NCBI RefSeq assembly: GCF_001956295.1
Contig: NZ_MRTD01000003.1
Coordinates: 310,001 to 374,000 of the forward strand
Reading direction: 5' to 3'
DNA length: 64,000 nt
Origin: Paenibacillus sp. FSL A5-0031
Lineage (GTDB): Bacteria > Bacillota > Bacilli > Paenibacillales > Paenibacillaceae
The notes under the pieces are model-generated. The model did not search any database and had not been told where the DNA came from. It was given only the letters and a program-made list of their open reading frames with translations. The number at the start of each line of letters is the position of its first letter. Position 1 is the first letter of the stretch. Positions 47,175 through 56,497 of this stretch are shown in pieces. The position numbers were made by a program, and so were the translations under genes.

Positions 47175-49141
47175 TCGGCAACGGAAAGATGCTCCTTAAT
47201 TTGGATCAACATTGTTTTATTCGGGATATTTATTATCCATTCGTTGGGCAGTTAAATCACGTAGGCGGACAATATTGCCGCTTAGGCGTATGGGTAGAAG
47301 GTGCCTTTAGCTGGCTGGATGAGCCGGGATGGAAGTTTGATCTAGATTATATTGAGGATTCTTTGGTTACGAATATTACGGCTAAGCACGATGGTTTAGG
47401 CATCGAGCTTTATATGAACGACGGGATTCATCAGCGGGAATGCATTTATATCAAACGGGTAGTCATTCGTAATAAAACGAATGATACAAAAGAAGTACGT
47501 TTGTTTTTCCATCAGGACTTGATGATAGACGGAACAGAGGTTGGAGATACCGCTGTTTATTATCCTGAAAATCACACGCTGTATCACTACAAACGCAATA
47601 ATTACTTTATGTTCAACGGTTTCTCAGATGAAGGCGGCATGACGCAGTATTCTACAGGAATCAAGAGGTTCCAGTCCGCTGAAGGAACATGGCGCGACGC
47701 GGAGGACGGCGTGCTTATGGGCAATTCGATTGCCCAGGGTTCCGTTGACAGCACGATCAGCTTCCGAACCGTCGTTGCTCCAAACAGCGAAAAAACCATT
47801 TATTATTGGATGTCAATCGGCCAAAATCTTGAGGAAGTCAAAGAGCTGAACCAATATGTTCAGGAGAATCATCCGGAGAAGCTGCTTAGCCGGATGGTTA
47901 TTTACTGGAAGCACTGGCTTCGCCGAGCAGAATCAGACCTTGGCGATCTGCCGCATGATGTGGTGAAGATGTTCAAACAAAGCTTGCTTCTCGTAAGAAC
48001 ACAGGTGGATGAAAGAGGCGCTATATTAGCTGCCAATGATACGGATATCCTGCAATACAATCGGGACCACTACAGCTATATGTGGCCGCGTGACGGCGCT
48101 CTTATTGCAGATGCAATGTCTATGGCAGGGTATCAGAGTGTAATAGCTCCTTTTTTCCATTTTTGCGCACAGGCTTTGTCGCCTGAAGGGTATTTGTATC
48201 ACAAATATAATCCAGATGGAACAGTCGGCTCAAGCTGGCATCCGTATATCGTGCAGGGCAGCAGAAGATTGCCTATTCAAGAGGATGAAACCGCACTCGT
48301 GTTATTCGCATTGTGGAAGGACTACTCGCGGAATCAAGTGATTGAGCTGCCGCAGTCCTTATATAGCAACCTGATTCGCAAGGCTGCTACTTTTTTGACC
48401 TCGTACATGGAGCCTTCCTTGTCACTGCCGAAACCGAGCTATGACTTGTGGGAGGAGCGCTACGGCATCTGGACATACACCGCCGCATCTGTATATGGCG
48501 GTTTAATGGCTGCATCGTTTTTCACGGATCTATTTGGCGATTATGAGCGCAGCGATCTTTACAAAAGCACAGCAGAAACAATTAAACATGGCATTGTAAC
48601 TAATTTGTGGGATGAAGAAACCGGCCGATTCGCCAGAGGACTTATTCAGAAGGATAATCGCTGGGTGAAGGATATGACGCTCGAGAGCAGCTTGTTTGGC
48701 GTTCTGGAATTTGGCGTGCTTCCCGTTGATGATTATCGCGTCGTGCAGACGATGCATGCCATCAAGGAAGGGCTGCAGGTCAAAACCCATATCGGAGGCA
48801 TCGCCCGTTATACGAACGATTATTATTTCCAGCAAACAGGTGAAATTGACAAGGTTCCAGGAAACCCTTGGATTATTTGTACGCTATGGGTAGCTAACTT
48901 TGAGATTGATTCCGCCAAAACGCTTCAAGAGCTGGAAAGCCCGCGCAGTACGCTGCAATGGGTATCTGATCATGCACTGCAAAGCGGATTGCTGCCGGAG
49001 CAGCTTAATCCTTACGACGGAACGCCGCTATCCGTAGCGCCGCTAACTTGGTCGCATGCAACCGTCGTACACAGCGTGAGCAAATATGCTGAGAAATATA
49101 AACGTCTTCGTATGGAAGCGGAGGCTAACGGTTTACTTTAA
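47156..49141 (+). CDS. GH15 glucoamylase-like glucan 1,4-alpha-glucosidase
   Basis: 661 residues. The N-terminal beta-supersandwich (ARHLVIGNGKMLLNLDQHCFIRDIYYPFVG) and the (alpha/alpha)6 barrel with YMWPRDGALIADAMSMAGYQ, YDLWEERYGIWTYTAASVYGGL and GNPWIICTLWVANFEID are those of prokaryotic GH15 glucoamylase or trehalase-like enzymes. No signal peptide, so it acts in the cytoplasm, presumably on glycogen. It overlaps glgA by 19 bases and ends the operon, in the place where B. subtilis has glgP. Substrate preference is inferred from context. Confidence 0.9.
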   Translation: MARHLVIGNGKMLLNLDQHCFIRDIYYPFVGQLNHVGGQYCRLGVWVEGAFSWLDEPGWKFDLDYIEDSLVTNITAKHDGLGIELYMNDGIHQRECIYIKRVVIRNKTNDTKEVRLFFHQDLMIDGTEVGDTAVYYPENHTLYHYKRNNYFMFNGFSDEGGMTQYSTGIKRFQSAEGTWRDAEDGVLMGNSIAQGSVDSTISFRTVVAPNSEKTIYYWMSIGQNLEEVKELNQYVQENHPEKLLSRMVIYWKHWLRRAESDLGDLPHDVVKMFKQSLLLVRTQVDERGAILAANDTDILQYNRDHYSYMWPRDGALIADAMSMAGYQSVIAPFFHFCAQALSPEGYLYHKYNPDGTVGSSWHPYIVQGSRRLPIQEDETALVLFALWKDYSRNQVIELPQSLYSNLIRKAATFLTSYMEPSLSLPKPSYDLWEERYGIWTYTAASVYGGLMAASFFTDLFGDYERSDLYKSTAETIKHGIVTNLWDEETGRFARGLIQKDNRWVKDMTLESSLFGVLEFGVLPVDDYRVVQTMHAIKEGLQVKTHIGGIARYTNDYYFQQTGEIDKVPGNPWIICTLWVANFEIDSAKTLQELESPRSTLQWVSDHALQSGLLPEQLNPYDGTPLSVAPLTWSHATVVHSVSKYAEKYKRLRMEAEANGLL

Positions 49142-49171
49142 AGTTTTCATAACTTGAAGCGAAATGAAATG

Positions 49172-49213
49172 AAGAACCTGAGTGCTGTAATCTCGCATTC
49201 AGGTTCTTTTTTG
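49172..49213 (+). terminator. terminator of the glg operon
   Basis: GAACCTGAGTGC pairs with GCATTCAGGTTC (one wobble), followed by a run of T. Confidence 0.9.
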
Positions 49214-49399
49214 TTCTATTTTTCACGAAAGAGAATCGCTGAATAAAAAAAGAATTACTTCTCAATCTATTGATCACATGCTGTTCATTCGTATAGAAAC
49301 GGGTTGAATAATTACGGTAATAACGATATTGTAGCAATTACAGGGTAAACGATTTTAAAGCCAGATGCTGATTTGGCAATTGTATGCGGAGGTACAAGG

Positions 49400-50938
49400 A
49401 TGAGTACAAAATATGTTATCGGTGTTGATATAGGAACGACAAGCACGAAGGCAGTACTCTTTACGGCTAATGGTGTCATAGTCGCAAGCCATGGTATTGA
49501 ATATCCGCTGCATTCTCCTTCGCCAGCTATTGCGGAGCAGAACCCAGATGAAATTTTTAATGCTGTCTTAGGCACTATTGGTCAAGCTGTTGCAAAAAGC
49601 AACGTGCAGCAAGAAGATATTTTATGTGTTTCATTCAGTTCGGCTATGCATAGCGTGATCGCTGTGGATCAAGAAGGGACGCCAATATCAAGATGCATAA
49701 CATGGGCAGACAATCGGAGTATCGAATGGACGAATAAAATTAAAAATGAATGGAATGGCCATGAAATCTATTTGCGTACTGGCACTCCCATTCACCCGAT
49801 GTCTCCGTTATCCAAGCTTACCTGGCTGCGTCATGATCATAAGGAGTTATTCGATCGTACATACAAATTTATTTCGATAAAAGAGTACGTGTTCTTCAAG
49901 CTGTTCGGACGTTACGTCATCGATTATTCGATTGCATCAGCAACAGGCTTGTTCCATTTGAACAATTTGCAATGGGATGAGGAAGCTCTTCGTGTTGCTG
50001 GCGTTACGGCAGATCGGCTATCGGAGCTTGTGCCGACGACGTATAAGCTGGAGGGATTGGAAGAGCAGTTTGCGAAGCAGATGAATTTGCAGTCAAACAC
50101 ACCATTTATTGTAGGCGCTAGTGATGGCGTACTCTCCAATTTGGGTGTCAATGCGATTAAGCCTGGCGTAGTTGCCGTTACAATCGGTACGAGCGGTGCT
50201 ATTCGAGCAATAACGGACAAGCCTGTAACTGATCCGAAGGGCCGAATTTTTTGCTATGCTTTAACTGAGAAGCACTGGGTTATCGGGGGACCAGTGAATA
50301 ACGGAGGAATGATTTTTCGCTGGGTTCGCGATCAGATCGGTACGGAAGAAGTTATTACGGCTAAAGAAAGAGGTATCGATCCCTATGAGCTGCTGACGGA
50401 GCTCGCTGCGAAGGCGAAACCGGGTTCTGAGGGTCTTATTTTCCATCCTTATTTGTCAGGTGAACGTGCTCCGCTTTGGGATGCGAATGCGCGTGGTTCT
50501 TATTTTGGGCTGGGACTGCATCATAAGAAAGAGCATTTAGTTCGCGCAGCGTTAGAAGGAGTCATTTATAATTTATACAGCGTACTCATGGCACTTGAAG
50601 AATTAACGGGTAAACCTACTCAAATTCAAGCAACAGGCGGTTTTGCGAGGTCAGAGCTTTGGCGCCAGATGATGGCTGACATATTTGATCAAGAATTGCA
50701 TGTGCCTGAGAGTATTGAAAGCTCTTGTCTTGGCGCGGTTATTTTGGGGTTATACAGCTTGGGCGAGGTGGATTCGCTGGACGTCGTTGCGGATATGGTA
50801 GGAGGCTCGCATTTTCATTTGCCCAATAAACAAAATGCTGAAATTTATGCCGAGCTCATGCGGATCTACATCCGAGTTTCTCGTTTATTAACCGAGGAAT
50901 ACGCAAATATTGCAGCGTTTCAACAAAAATATGTTTAA
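49400..50938 (+). CDS. gntK: gluconokinase (FGGY family)
   Basis: 512 residues from ATG 49400 (GGAGGT at 49388). FGGY carbohydrate kinase; VIGVDIGTTSTKAVLF (phosphate 1), SFSSAMHSVIAVDQEG, ITWADNRS, FISIKEYVFFKLFGRYVIDYSIASATGLFH, TIGTSGAIR and IQATGGFARSELWRQMMADIF are close to GntK. Phosphorylates gluconate for the pentose phosphate pathway. Unlike the B. subtilis gnt operon there is no gntR, gntP or gntZ beside it. A possible promoter TTGAAT (49304)-17-TATTGT (49327) lies upstream. Confidence 0.9.
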   Translation: MSTKYVIGVDIGTTSTKAVLFTANGVIVASHGIEYPLHSPSPAIAEQNPDEIFNAVLGTIGQAVAKSNVQQEDILCVSFSSAMHSVIAVDQEGTPISRCITWADNRSIEWTNKIKNEWNGHEIYLRTGTPIHPMSPLSKLTWLRHDHKELFDRTYKFISIKEYVFFKLFGRYVIDYSIASATGLFHLNNLQWDEEALRVAGVTADRLSELVPTTYKLEGLEEQFAKQMNLQSNTPFIVGASDGVLSNLGVNAIKPGVVAVTIGTSGAIRAITDKPVTDPKGRIFCYALTEKHWVIGGPVNNGGMIFRWVRDQIGTEEVITAKERGIDPYELLTELAAKAKPGSEGLIFHPYLSGERAPLWDANARGSYFGLGLHHKKEHLVRAALEGVIYNLYSVLMALEELTGKPTQIQATGGFARSELWRQMMADIFDQELHVPESIESSCLGAVILGLYSLGEVDSLDVVADMVGGSHFHLPNKQNAEIYAELMRIYIRVSRLLTEEYANIAAFQQKYV

Positions 50939-50949
50939 TTCATATCGCA

Positions 50950-50983
50950 AAAACAGCCGAGCAGCTATGCCGGCTGTTTTTAA
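50950..50983. terminator. bidirectional terminator between gntK and the cyclase
   Basis: AAAACAGCC and GGCTGTTTT arms flank a 14-base loop, with A and T runs on either side. Confidence 0.8.
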
Positions 50984-50994
50984 GTCGTATAGTA

Positions 50995-52863
50995 TTACGT
51001 GCCGTATTTCTTCAAAATCGACGACAGCGTAAGCAGCGGCCATATATAGTTGTTGCTCGGATAATGAACATAAACGCTGCCTGGAAGAGCTGCTCCTGTT
51101 GGATAGGTGTAGGTCCAATCTCGTCGCTCAAGTGATTGAAGCAATGCTTCTACGCCTCTTTCCATTGCGGCATTAGGTTTAGCATAAACTGCGATTAATG
51201 CGTCGAGCGCCCAAGCGGTTTGAGAGGGGGTGCTGGCATGGAGCGGGACATAATGCTTTACTTTGTCGCTCAAGCAGGACTCACCCCAGCCGCCGTCTTC
51301 ATTTTGAATCGATAGCAGCCACTTGATTCCCTTCTGAATGGCGGGATGGTCGTCTGGCACCCCAACTGCTGTCATTCCTTTTATTGCAGCACCTGTCCCA
51401 TGCGTATAGGCAATACCCCAGCGACCGTACCAGCTACCATCCCTCATTTGCTGGGAGAGCACCCATTGCACACTATCATCAAGCCAGCGATGGCCGATTG
51501 TCATGTCCAGCTCATCCCCAAGAAAACCAAGTACACGGCCGGTTAAGTCGACAGTAGAAGGATCGGTAGAAATGTCAGAGGAGCCTTCAAAAGTAAAGAA
51601 GCTGGCTGGCAGCTGGTTGCCTTCGCGTTCGAATGCAGGCCAGCCGCCATCTTCGTTTCGCATCGCTAGCACCCAGTTTAAACCTCGTTGCCAGTTGGCG
51701 TGTAAGCCATTTGCTTCGGTAGTGTAAGGCCGAATTGCGCGCAGAACAGCAGCGCTGTCATCGACGTCTGGATACAGCGTATTTACGTTGGAGAATCCCC
51801 AACCTCCTGCAGGAGTGTTCGGCAAACGTCTAGTCCAATCTCCTAAACGAACCTGCTGCCTTGCTAACAAATAAACCCCAGCTTTCTCGAGGGCAGGCAT
51901 GCTTGGTGATGCTCCTGCTTCACGAAGAGCGTAAGTCAGCATGGAGGTGTCCCAAACTTCAGCAGATGCGACTTGAAGATGAGGCCTGTCAACGCACATG
52001 ACTGAAAGTATACCTGCCAATAATCGATTTACGGCGGGTGAATCCGTGGAATAGCCCAGCGAAAGCAGAGATAAAATCATCAATATTGTTGCGGTCGAGA
52101 AGGTAAGAAGTGTTCCATTTGGCTCAAGTCTCTCGAACATAAAGGCTTCAGCCTTCTCATACGACGTTGAGGAGCTGGGTGGAAGCAGACTGGATAAAGG
52201 CAAGCTGGATATAAATTCATTCAACGCAGATATCCAGGTGGTATCATTCGAAAATTTGCGCGAGTCGTTAACAAATAGTTGATAAAGCTCGGGCATTGTG
52301 CTCGTTTTGCGGACAAATTGTTTGTTTGCCATAATGATAGTCGGTACAAGGTGGACACGCGCATGACCAGAGAGGGAGAATAGATCAAGGCCGATTCCGA
52401 GATCGGAGAAAAAAGCTTCGAGTGGAATGCGCAGCATACGCGGCCATTCCGCTTGACCTGTTGCGGCAAAGATAACCTGCGTTAGCAAGGATCTAACCTC
52501 GGATAAACCGCCGCGCTTTAGAATAAATTGCTTAGCTCTTACCATACGCGGATCAGCTTCATAGTAGTAACCTGCATAAAGCAGTGCAAAATAAGCCTCA
52601 GACGTTGCGTCCAAATTGCCCTCGGACTCGTCAGGATAAACCTTCCAAGCGCCATTTTCCTCTTGTTTTGAGGCAATCCGAGCTGCAAGCATGTGAATCA
52701 AACGCTCATCTGCTCTGCCTAGCAGGCGCAGCAAAATGATTAAATAACTATCCGTCATCGTCCCAGAATCGAAGCACATCCGCCATGCGCCGTCCTGCGA
52801 CTGCTGGTGAATAAGCTCTTCCGTCATTGCATCTATCCTTGCGCGGATTCGTTTCATATCCAT
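50995..52863 (-). CDS. shc: squalene-hopene cyclase / sporulenol synthase family
   Basis: 622 residues from ATG 52863 (AAAGGA 12 bases upstream; TTG 52872 is too close to it). Prenyl cyclase with QW repeats (QSQDGAWRMCF, KQEENGAWKVY, MRNEDGGWPAF, MRDGSWYGRWG, QNEDGGWGES) and the protonating DVDD motif at residues 366-369 (YPDVDDSAAV). Makes hopanoids from squalene, or sporulenes from tetraprenyl-beta-curcumene as in B. subtilis SqhC; sequence reading alone cannot decide. No squalene-synthesis gene is nearby. It lies 105 bases downstream of the LysR gene on the same strand. Confidence 0.93.
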   Translation of the reverse strand: MDMKRIRARIDAMTEELIHQQSQDGAWRMCFDSGTMTDSYLIILLRLLGRADERLIHMLAARIASKQEENGAWKVYPDESEGNLDATSEAYFALLYAGYYYEADPRMVRAKQFILKRGGLSEVRSLLTQVIFAATGQAEWPRMLRIPLEAFFSDLGIGLDLFSLSGHARVHLVPTIIMANKQFVRKTSTMPELYQLFVNDSRKFSNDTTWISALNEFISSLPLSSLLPPSSSTSYEKAEAFMFERLEPNGTLLTFSTATILMILSLLSLGYSTDSPAVNRLLAGILSVMCVDRPHLQVASAEVWDTSMLTYALREAGASPSMPALEKAGVYLLARQQVRLGDWTRRLPNTPAGGWGFSNVNTLYPDVDDSAAVLRAIRPYTTEANGLHANWQRGLNWVLAMRNEDGGWPAFEREGNQLPASFFTFEGSSDISTDPSTVDLTGRVLGFLGDELDMTIGHRWLDDSVQWVLSQQMRDGSWYGRWGIAYTHGTGAAIKGMTAVGVPDDHPAIQKGIKWLLSIQNEDGGWGESCLSDKVKHYVPLHASTPSQTAWALDALIAVYAKPNAAMERGVEALLQSLERRDWTYTYPTGAALPGSVYVHYPSNNYIWPLLTLSSILKKYGT

Positions 52864-52968
52864 GTGGCGCAATCATCCTTTGCAACTGTCGTTGCTTAAT
52901 ATATATGCGCAAATCAGCAAGCACAGTCGAGGATCGCCTAATAGGAATAGAGGGCTTGTTCACACTGT

Positions 52969-53853
52969 TTATTCATTAAGGGTTAGAAGCCGTTGCAGCA
53001 GCATAGATACAGCCATTGTAGCTGCTCCTTCTTTATGTCGGATAATAGAAAAATCACGTTCGAAGCGCTGTTTGCTCAACCGAAGCTGAATCAGTTCTCC
53101 CGATTCTAATTCCTTCTTTACGACCCAGCGTGAGAGCATCGCAATTCCTAAACCGGATACCACAGATTGTTTGACACTTTGGCTGCTATTAAAAATGTAA
53201 GAGCGTTTTTGGGTTATTTGCGCATCACGTATGAACTGGTCGCTAAAAGCGCGAGTGCCAGATCCGACTTCTCTCAGTACCCATACTTGGTTTTGCAGCA
53301 TTTCGGCATCAATGAAGCGCTCCGCTGCGAGCGGATGTGTAGAAGGAGCGATCAGAATCATTTCATCTTTCATGTAAGGCGTAACGACTAAATCTGCCGC
53401 GCTTGCATCGCCTTCAATGAGACCAATATCCAGTTCGTTGGATCTCACTGCTTGAACAATTTCCTCCGTATTCCCGATTGTTGTTTGGATAGTAACGAGC
53501 GGATATTGAACAGCAAATTCAGCAAGCCGGCTTGGGAGAACATATTCACCAATCGTAAAGCTGGCTCCAATCTGCAAGCTGCCCGTCACCTTATCCTGTA
53601 AAAGCTGTATGTCCTGCTTCGCTTCCTCATATAAAGATAAAATTTGCTTCGCCCGTTGGTACATAATGTCACCAGCTTCGGTAAGCCGAACCTGCTTAGG
53701 AGAGCGATGCAGCAGCTTCGCTCCAAGTTCATTTTCTAAATTTCGAATATGCAGGCTTACCCCTGGCTGAGAAATATTCAATAGATCTGCAGCTCTTGAA
53801 AAATGGCTTTGCTCCGTTACGGTAACGAATACTCGAAGTGCCTCAATGATCAT
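52969..53853 (-). CDS. LysR family regulator (CysL/YeiE-like)
   Basis: 294 residues from the second ATG (53853), 6 bases after GAGGG; ATG 53856 is too close. N-terminal winged HTH FSRAADLLNISQPGVSLHIRNLENELGAKLLHR, then the inducer-binding domain (GSLQIGASFTIGEYVLPSRLAEF, VGSGTRAFSDQFIRDA). Divergent from a YeiH-type transporter, like the yeiE-yeiH arrangement of enterobacteria, where YeiE senses sulfite. Likely controls that neighbour. Confidence 0.88.
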   Translation of the reverse strand: MIIEALRVFVTVTEQSHFSRAADLLNISQPGVSLHIRNLENELGAKLLHRSPKQVRLTEAGDIMYQRAKQILSLYEEAKQDIQLLQDKVTGSLQIGASFTIGEYVLPSRLAEFAVQYPLVTIQTTIGNTEEIVQAVRSNELDIGLIEGDASAADLVVTPYMKDEMILIAPSTHPLAAERFIDAEMLQNQVWVLREVGSGTRAFSDQFIRDAQITQKRSYIFNSSQSVKQSVVSGLGIAMLSRWVVKKELESGELIQLRLSKQRFERDFSIIRHKEGAATMAVSMLLQRLLTLNE

Positions 53854-53897
53854 CATTATCCCTCATTATTGATTGCGATTTTCTTGAATATAACGTA

Positions 53898-53926
53898 ACT
53901 ATAAGGAAAAAAAGAAAGAATGGCAA
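53898..53926 (-). promoter_or_regulatory. promoter of the LysR gene
   Basis: Minus strand TTGCCA (53926-53921), 17 bases, TATAGT (53903-53898). Confidence 0.6.
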
Positions 53927-53932
53927 TTCAAT

Positions 53933-53949
53933 CATTAGGATTCCTGATG
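53933..53949. promoter_or_regulatory. candidate LysR operator
   Basis: CATTAGGATTCCTGATG is an imperfect palindrome lying between the two divergent promoters. Confidence 0.4.
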
Positions 53950-53970
53950 ATAAGGATAGGGAATAGGTAT

Positions 53971-53999
53971 TTCACTTTGTCTGCTCCGAGCCTTATAGT
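53971..53999 (+). promoter_or_regulatory. promoter of the YeiH-family gene
   Basis: TTCACT (53971-53976), 17 bases, TATAGT (53994-53999). The -10 and its flank (CCTTATAGT) are identical to those of the divergent promoter. Confidence 0.55.
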
Positions 54000-54047
54000 G
54001 AATGCAACGGGAACACTTGCTAAACACAAGATGCAGAGGTGAAATCG

Positions 54048-55076
54048 ATGATTATAAAAAATGTTTTTATTCGTCATTCGAATAATGGTTTTGGTTTTAT
54101 ACAAGGATTAGCGTATACGATGGGTATTGCGATAGCAGCGAAAGGAATCGCGATGCTTCCTTTTTTTAACGTTATGGGTCAGCTGGTTGTCGCTATTTTA
54201 TTAGGGATAGCCTGTCGCGCTTGGATAGGCTTGCCGGCGCAAGCGACGAGCGGCATAACGTTTTCAAGCAAAAAACTGCTGCGATTCGGAATTATTCTGC
54301 TGGGTCTTCGCCTGAATTTAAATGATATTTTACATGCAGGGCCAAAAGTATTTGTGCTTGCCGTTATTAACATTGTATTTACGATATTTGTTGTGTATGG
54401 AATAAGCAAATGGATGAAAATAGATAAAAATTTAGGCCTGCTCACAGCCTGCGGTACAGCTATTTGCGGTGCAGCAGCTGTTGTAGCGATAGCTCCACAA
54501 TTGAAGGCAAGTCCAAATGAAACAGCAGTGAGTGCGACAACGGTTGCGATTTTAGGAACACTATTTACGCTAGCCTATACCGTATTGTACCCCGTGCTTG
54601 ATTTAAGCAACGCAGGTTATGGTATCTTCTCGGGTGCAACATTGCATGAAATTGCGCATGTTATTGCTGCTGCGGCTCCTGGAGGACAAGAAGCGATTGA
54701 TTTGGCTGTTATTGTAAAGATGACTCGCGTAGCGCTGCTTGTCCCAGTCGCGATTATTATTGGAATTTGGAATGGCCGCAAAGCTAATAAAGCACAAAAA
54801 ATGAGCTTAAAGCAATTGCCGATTCCATGGTTTATCGTTGGATTTCTTGCTATGAGCGGAGTTAATACGTTAGGCATAATTCCTACCGCAGCTACTGCGA
54901 ATCTGATTGTAGCCGCTTATTTTCTCATTGCAATGGCAATGGCTGGACTTGGTCTCGGCGTCGATTTTGTCGTATTTAAGAGGCTTGGAAAAAAACCAGT
55001 TATTGCGGGATTCATTGGCTCTGTGCTGCTAGCTGGGCTCGGACTGCTGCTCGTGCATATTTTTCATTTGGCATAA
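54048..55076 (+). CDS. yeiH: YeiH/UPF0324 family putative sulfate exporter
   Basis: 342 residues from ATG 54048 (AGAGGTGA upstream; GTG 54039 would overlap that site). About ten membrane segments; family landmarks GIACRAWIGLPAQATSGITFSSKKLLRFGIILLGLRLNL, LLTACGTAICGAAAVVAIAP, YPVLDLSNAGYGIFSGATLHEIAHVIAAA and the last GLGLGVDFVVFKRLGKKP. Transport substrate is unproven; sulfate or sulfite export is suggested by the LysR neighbour. Confidence 0.9.
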   Translation: MIIKNVFIRHSNNGFGFIQGLAYTMGIAIAAKGIAMLPFFNVMGQLVVAILLGIACRAWIGLPAQATSGITFSSKKLLRFGIILLGLRLNLNDILHAGPKVFVLAVINIVFTIFVVYGISKWMKIDKNLGLLTACGTAICGAAAVVAIAPQLKASPNETAVSATTVAILGTLFTLAYTVLYPVLDLSNAGYGIFSGATLHEIAHVIAAAAPGGQEAIDLAVIVKMTRVALLVPVAIIIGIWNGRKANKAQKMSLKQLPIPWFIVGFLAMSGVNTLGIIPTAATANLIVAAYFLIAMAMAGLGLGVDFVVFKRLGKKPVIAGFIGSVLLAGLGLLLVHIFHLA

Positions 55077-55090
55077 AAAAAGACAAGAAA

Positions 55091-55126
55091 AGGTCCGCAG
55101 GCATACAGCGCCTTAGCGGACTTTAT
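55091..55126. terminator. weak bidirectional terminator
   Basis: AAGGTCCGC and GCGGACTTT arms with a long, partly paired loop; serves yeiH and possibly gerPE from the other side. Confidence 0.5.
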
Positions 55127-55129
55127 TGC

Positions 55130-55567
55130 TCATCCTTGAGAGAGCGCGGTATTTTGACGGGGGTACTGCCGAATATGCTTGATTCGTGATTCTCCGTTCA
55201 GAGTCACTCCGTTGCCGATCTGAATGCTCGCTGCTGAGCCGGATGCAATGACTTGTATGTATCCGACTGTAATATTCGGCGCACAATTGGTTCGAAACAG
55301 CTCAATACCGCCAGCATTATCAAATTCCGGATCACTGATAACGGGCAGCGGGCGGGAAAAAAGCTCATAGGATTCAAAAAAAACTTCGCCTGAAGTCAGA
55401 TGATCTTCTTTCCGCTGCACCGCTAGCGCTCGAAGCTTGGCGCTCGTCACAGCACGATCACCAAGCTGTACAATACCTGCCTGACCAACGGTTATTATAC
55501 GCAAGAACCCAACAGTTGCGGTTCGAACGTGAAAGGTATTGATAGATTGATCATTGATACGATTCAT
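55130..55567 (-). CDS. gerPE: spore germination protein GerPE
   Basis: 145 residues. The GerP proteins of the spore coat allow germinants to pass to the inner membrane. Family pattern: FHVRTATVGFLRIITVGQAGIVQLGD near the start, then ALAVQRKEDH and a C-terminal repeat of the same kind (GYIQVIASGSAASIQIGNGVTL). AGGTGG precedes ATG 55567. Last gene of the cluster; gerPF, the expected next gene, is absent. Confidence 0.82.
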   Translation of the reverse strand: MNRINDQSINTFHVRTATVGFLRIITVGQAGIVQLGDRAVTSAKLRALAVQRKEDHLTSGEVFFESYELFSRPLPVISDPEFDNAGGIELFRTNCAPNITVGYIQVIASGSAASIQIGNGVTLNGESRIKHIRQYPRQNTALSQG

Positions 55568-55575
55568 GATGCCAC

Positions 55576-55788
55576 CTAGCTTCCCCCGAAAGTACCGCTA
55601 GACTCTTCTTCCGGAAGCGGAAACGGAGCAATCGGTCCAACGATGACAGATTCAGGCGGTGTATCGAACATCGAATATAAATTTACGTTATCGGTGTCCC
55701 CAACTTGCAGCATCGATGCACTGGATACGCCGAGCACTTCAATTTGACCAACACTAAGCAGATGATTAACGACTTTAAAATACAGCAT
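55576..55788 (-). CDS. gerPD: spore germination protein GerPD
   Basis: 70 residues: YFKVVNHLLSVGQIEVLGVSSASMLQVGDTDNVNLYSMFDTPPESVI is the GerPD pattern, with a Pro/Glu-rich end. Start ATG 55788 overlaps the gerPC stop (TAATG). Coat protein needed for germinant access. Confidence 0.88.
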   Translation of the reverse strand: MLYFKVVNHLLSVGQIEVLGVSSASMLQVGDTDNVNLYSMFDTPPESVIVGPIAPFPLPEEESSGTFGGS

Positions 55789-56456
55789 TATGACATTCCT
55801 CCGGTAGATGGGGAGTTGTTTTGAAGCTCTCGCATATAGGCGAGCAATGCAGCGTCGGCATCCCTTTTTGTTTTGGACAGAACGGTAGCTGTGACCGCAT
55901 TGTTATCAATCGCGGCTGGTTGAGCATCGCTGCCTCGATCTGTTTTTTGCATATAGTACTGAATGCGAGCAGGAACTTGTTTGCGGACATCATTTATAAT
56001 AATTTGCCGATGATAAGGATCTAGTGGAATTTGAAGCTCGTTTTCGTAGGAGAGCAGCTTTTGCTGAGCTTCCATATCCAAATAACGAGTCATCCCAGCA
56101 TAAATATCATTGTATAGCCCATTTTGCGGCGGTGTAGGTGAAGCTGCAGTTGGGAAAGTGGGCGTATTTGATACGGTCATCTGTTCAATGCTTCCAGGGA
56201 TAGAATCATCTCCGATGCCTGGCGCGGTCATCCCGATATTCAGTGTGCCGTCAAGCTTCTCAACTTTCAATTGATCAAAATGATATTGAATGCCGTCTAT
56301 ATGGTAAGTAGGGCGCGCTTCGAGCTGCTTTACTTGTTCACATAAAGCGTTGACCTTTGCTTCTAGTGCATCAAGCCGCTCACAATGCTCGTTAAGCTTA
56401 TTTTGTACTTCAAGTGACCATATTTGCCACGGGGAAAGTGGATTGTTTTGCTGCAT
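55788..56456 (-). CDS. gerPC: spore germination protein GerPC
   Basis: 222 residues. N-terminal coiled coil (LNEHCERLDALEAKVNALCEQVKQLEARP) followed by YHIDGIQYHFDQLKVEKLDGTLNIGM, typical of GerPC, and a C-terminal helical region. AGGAGGTG upstream of ATG 56456 is strong. Largest GerP protein, probably soluble before assembly into the coat. Confidence 0.9.
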   Translation of the reverse strand: MQQNNPLSPWQIWSLEVQNKLNEHCERLDALEAKVNALCEQVKQLEARPTYHIDGIQYHFDQLKVEKLDGTLNIGMTAPGIGDDSIPGSIEQMTVSNTPTFPTAASPTPPQNGLYNDIYAGMTRYLDMEAQQKLLSYENELQIPLDPYHRQIIINDVRKQVPARIQYYMQKTDRGSDAQPAAIDNNAVTATVLSKTKRDADAALLAYMRELQNNSPSTGGMS

Positions 56457-56497
56457 GAGACTTGCACCTCCTACTCGTAATGAGTTCTATTTTCCGC

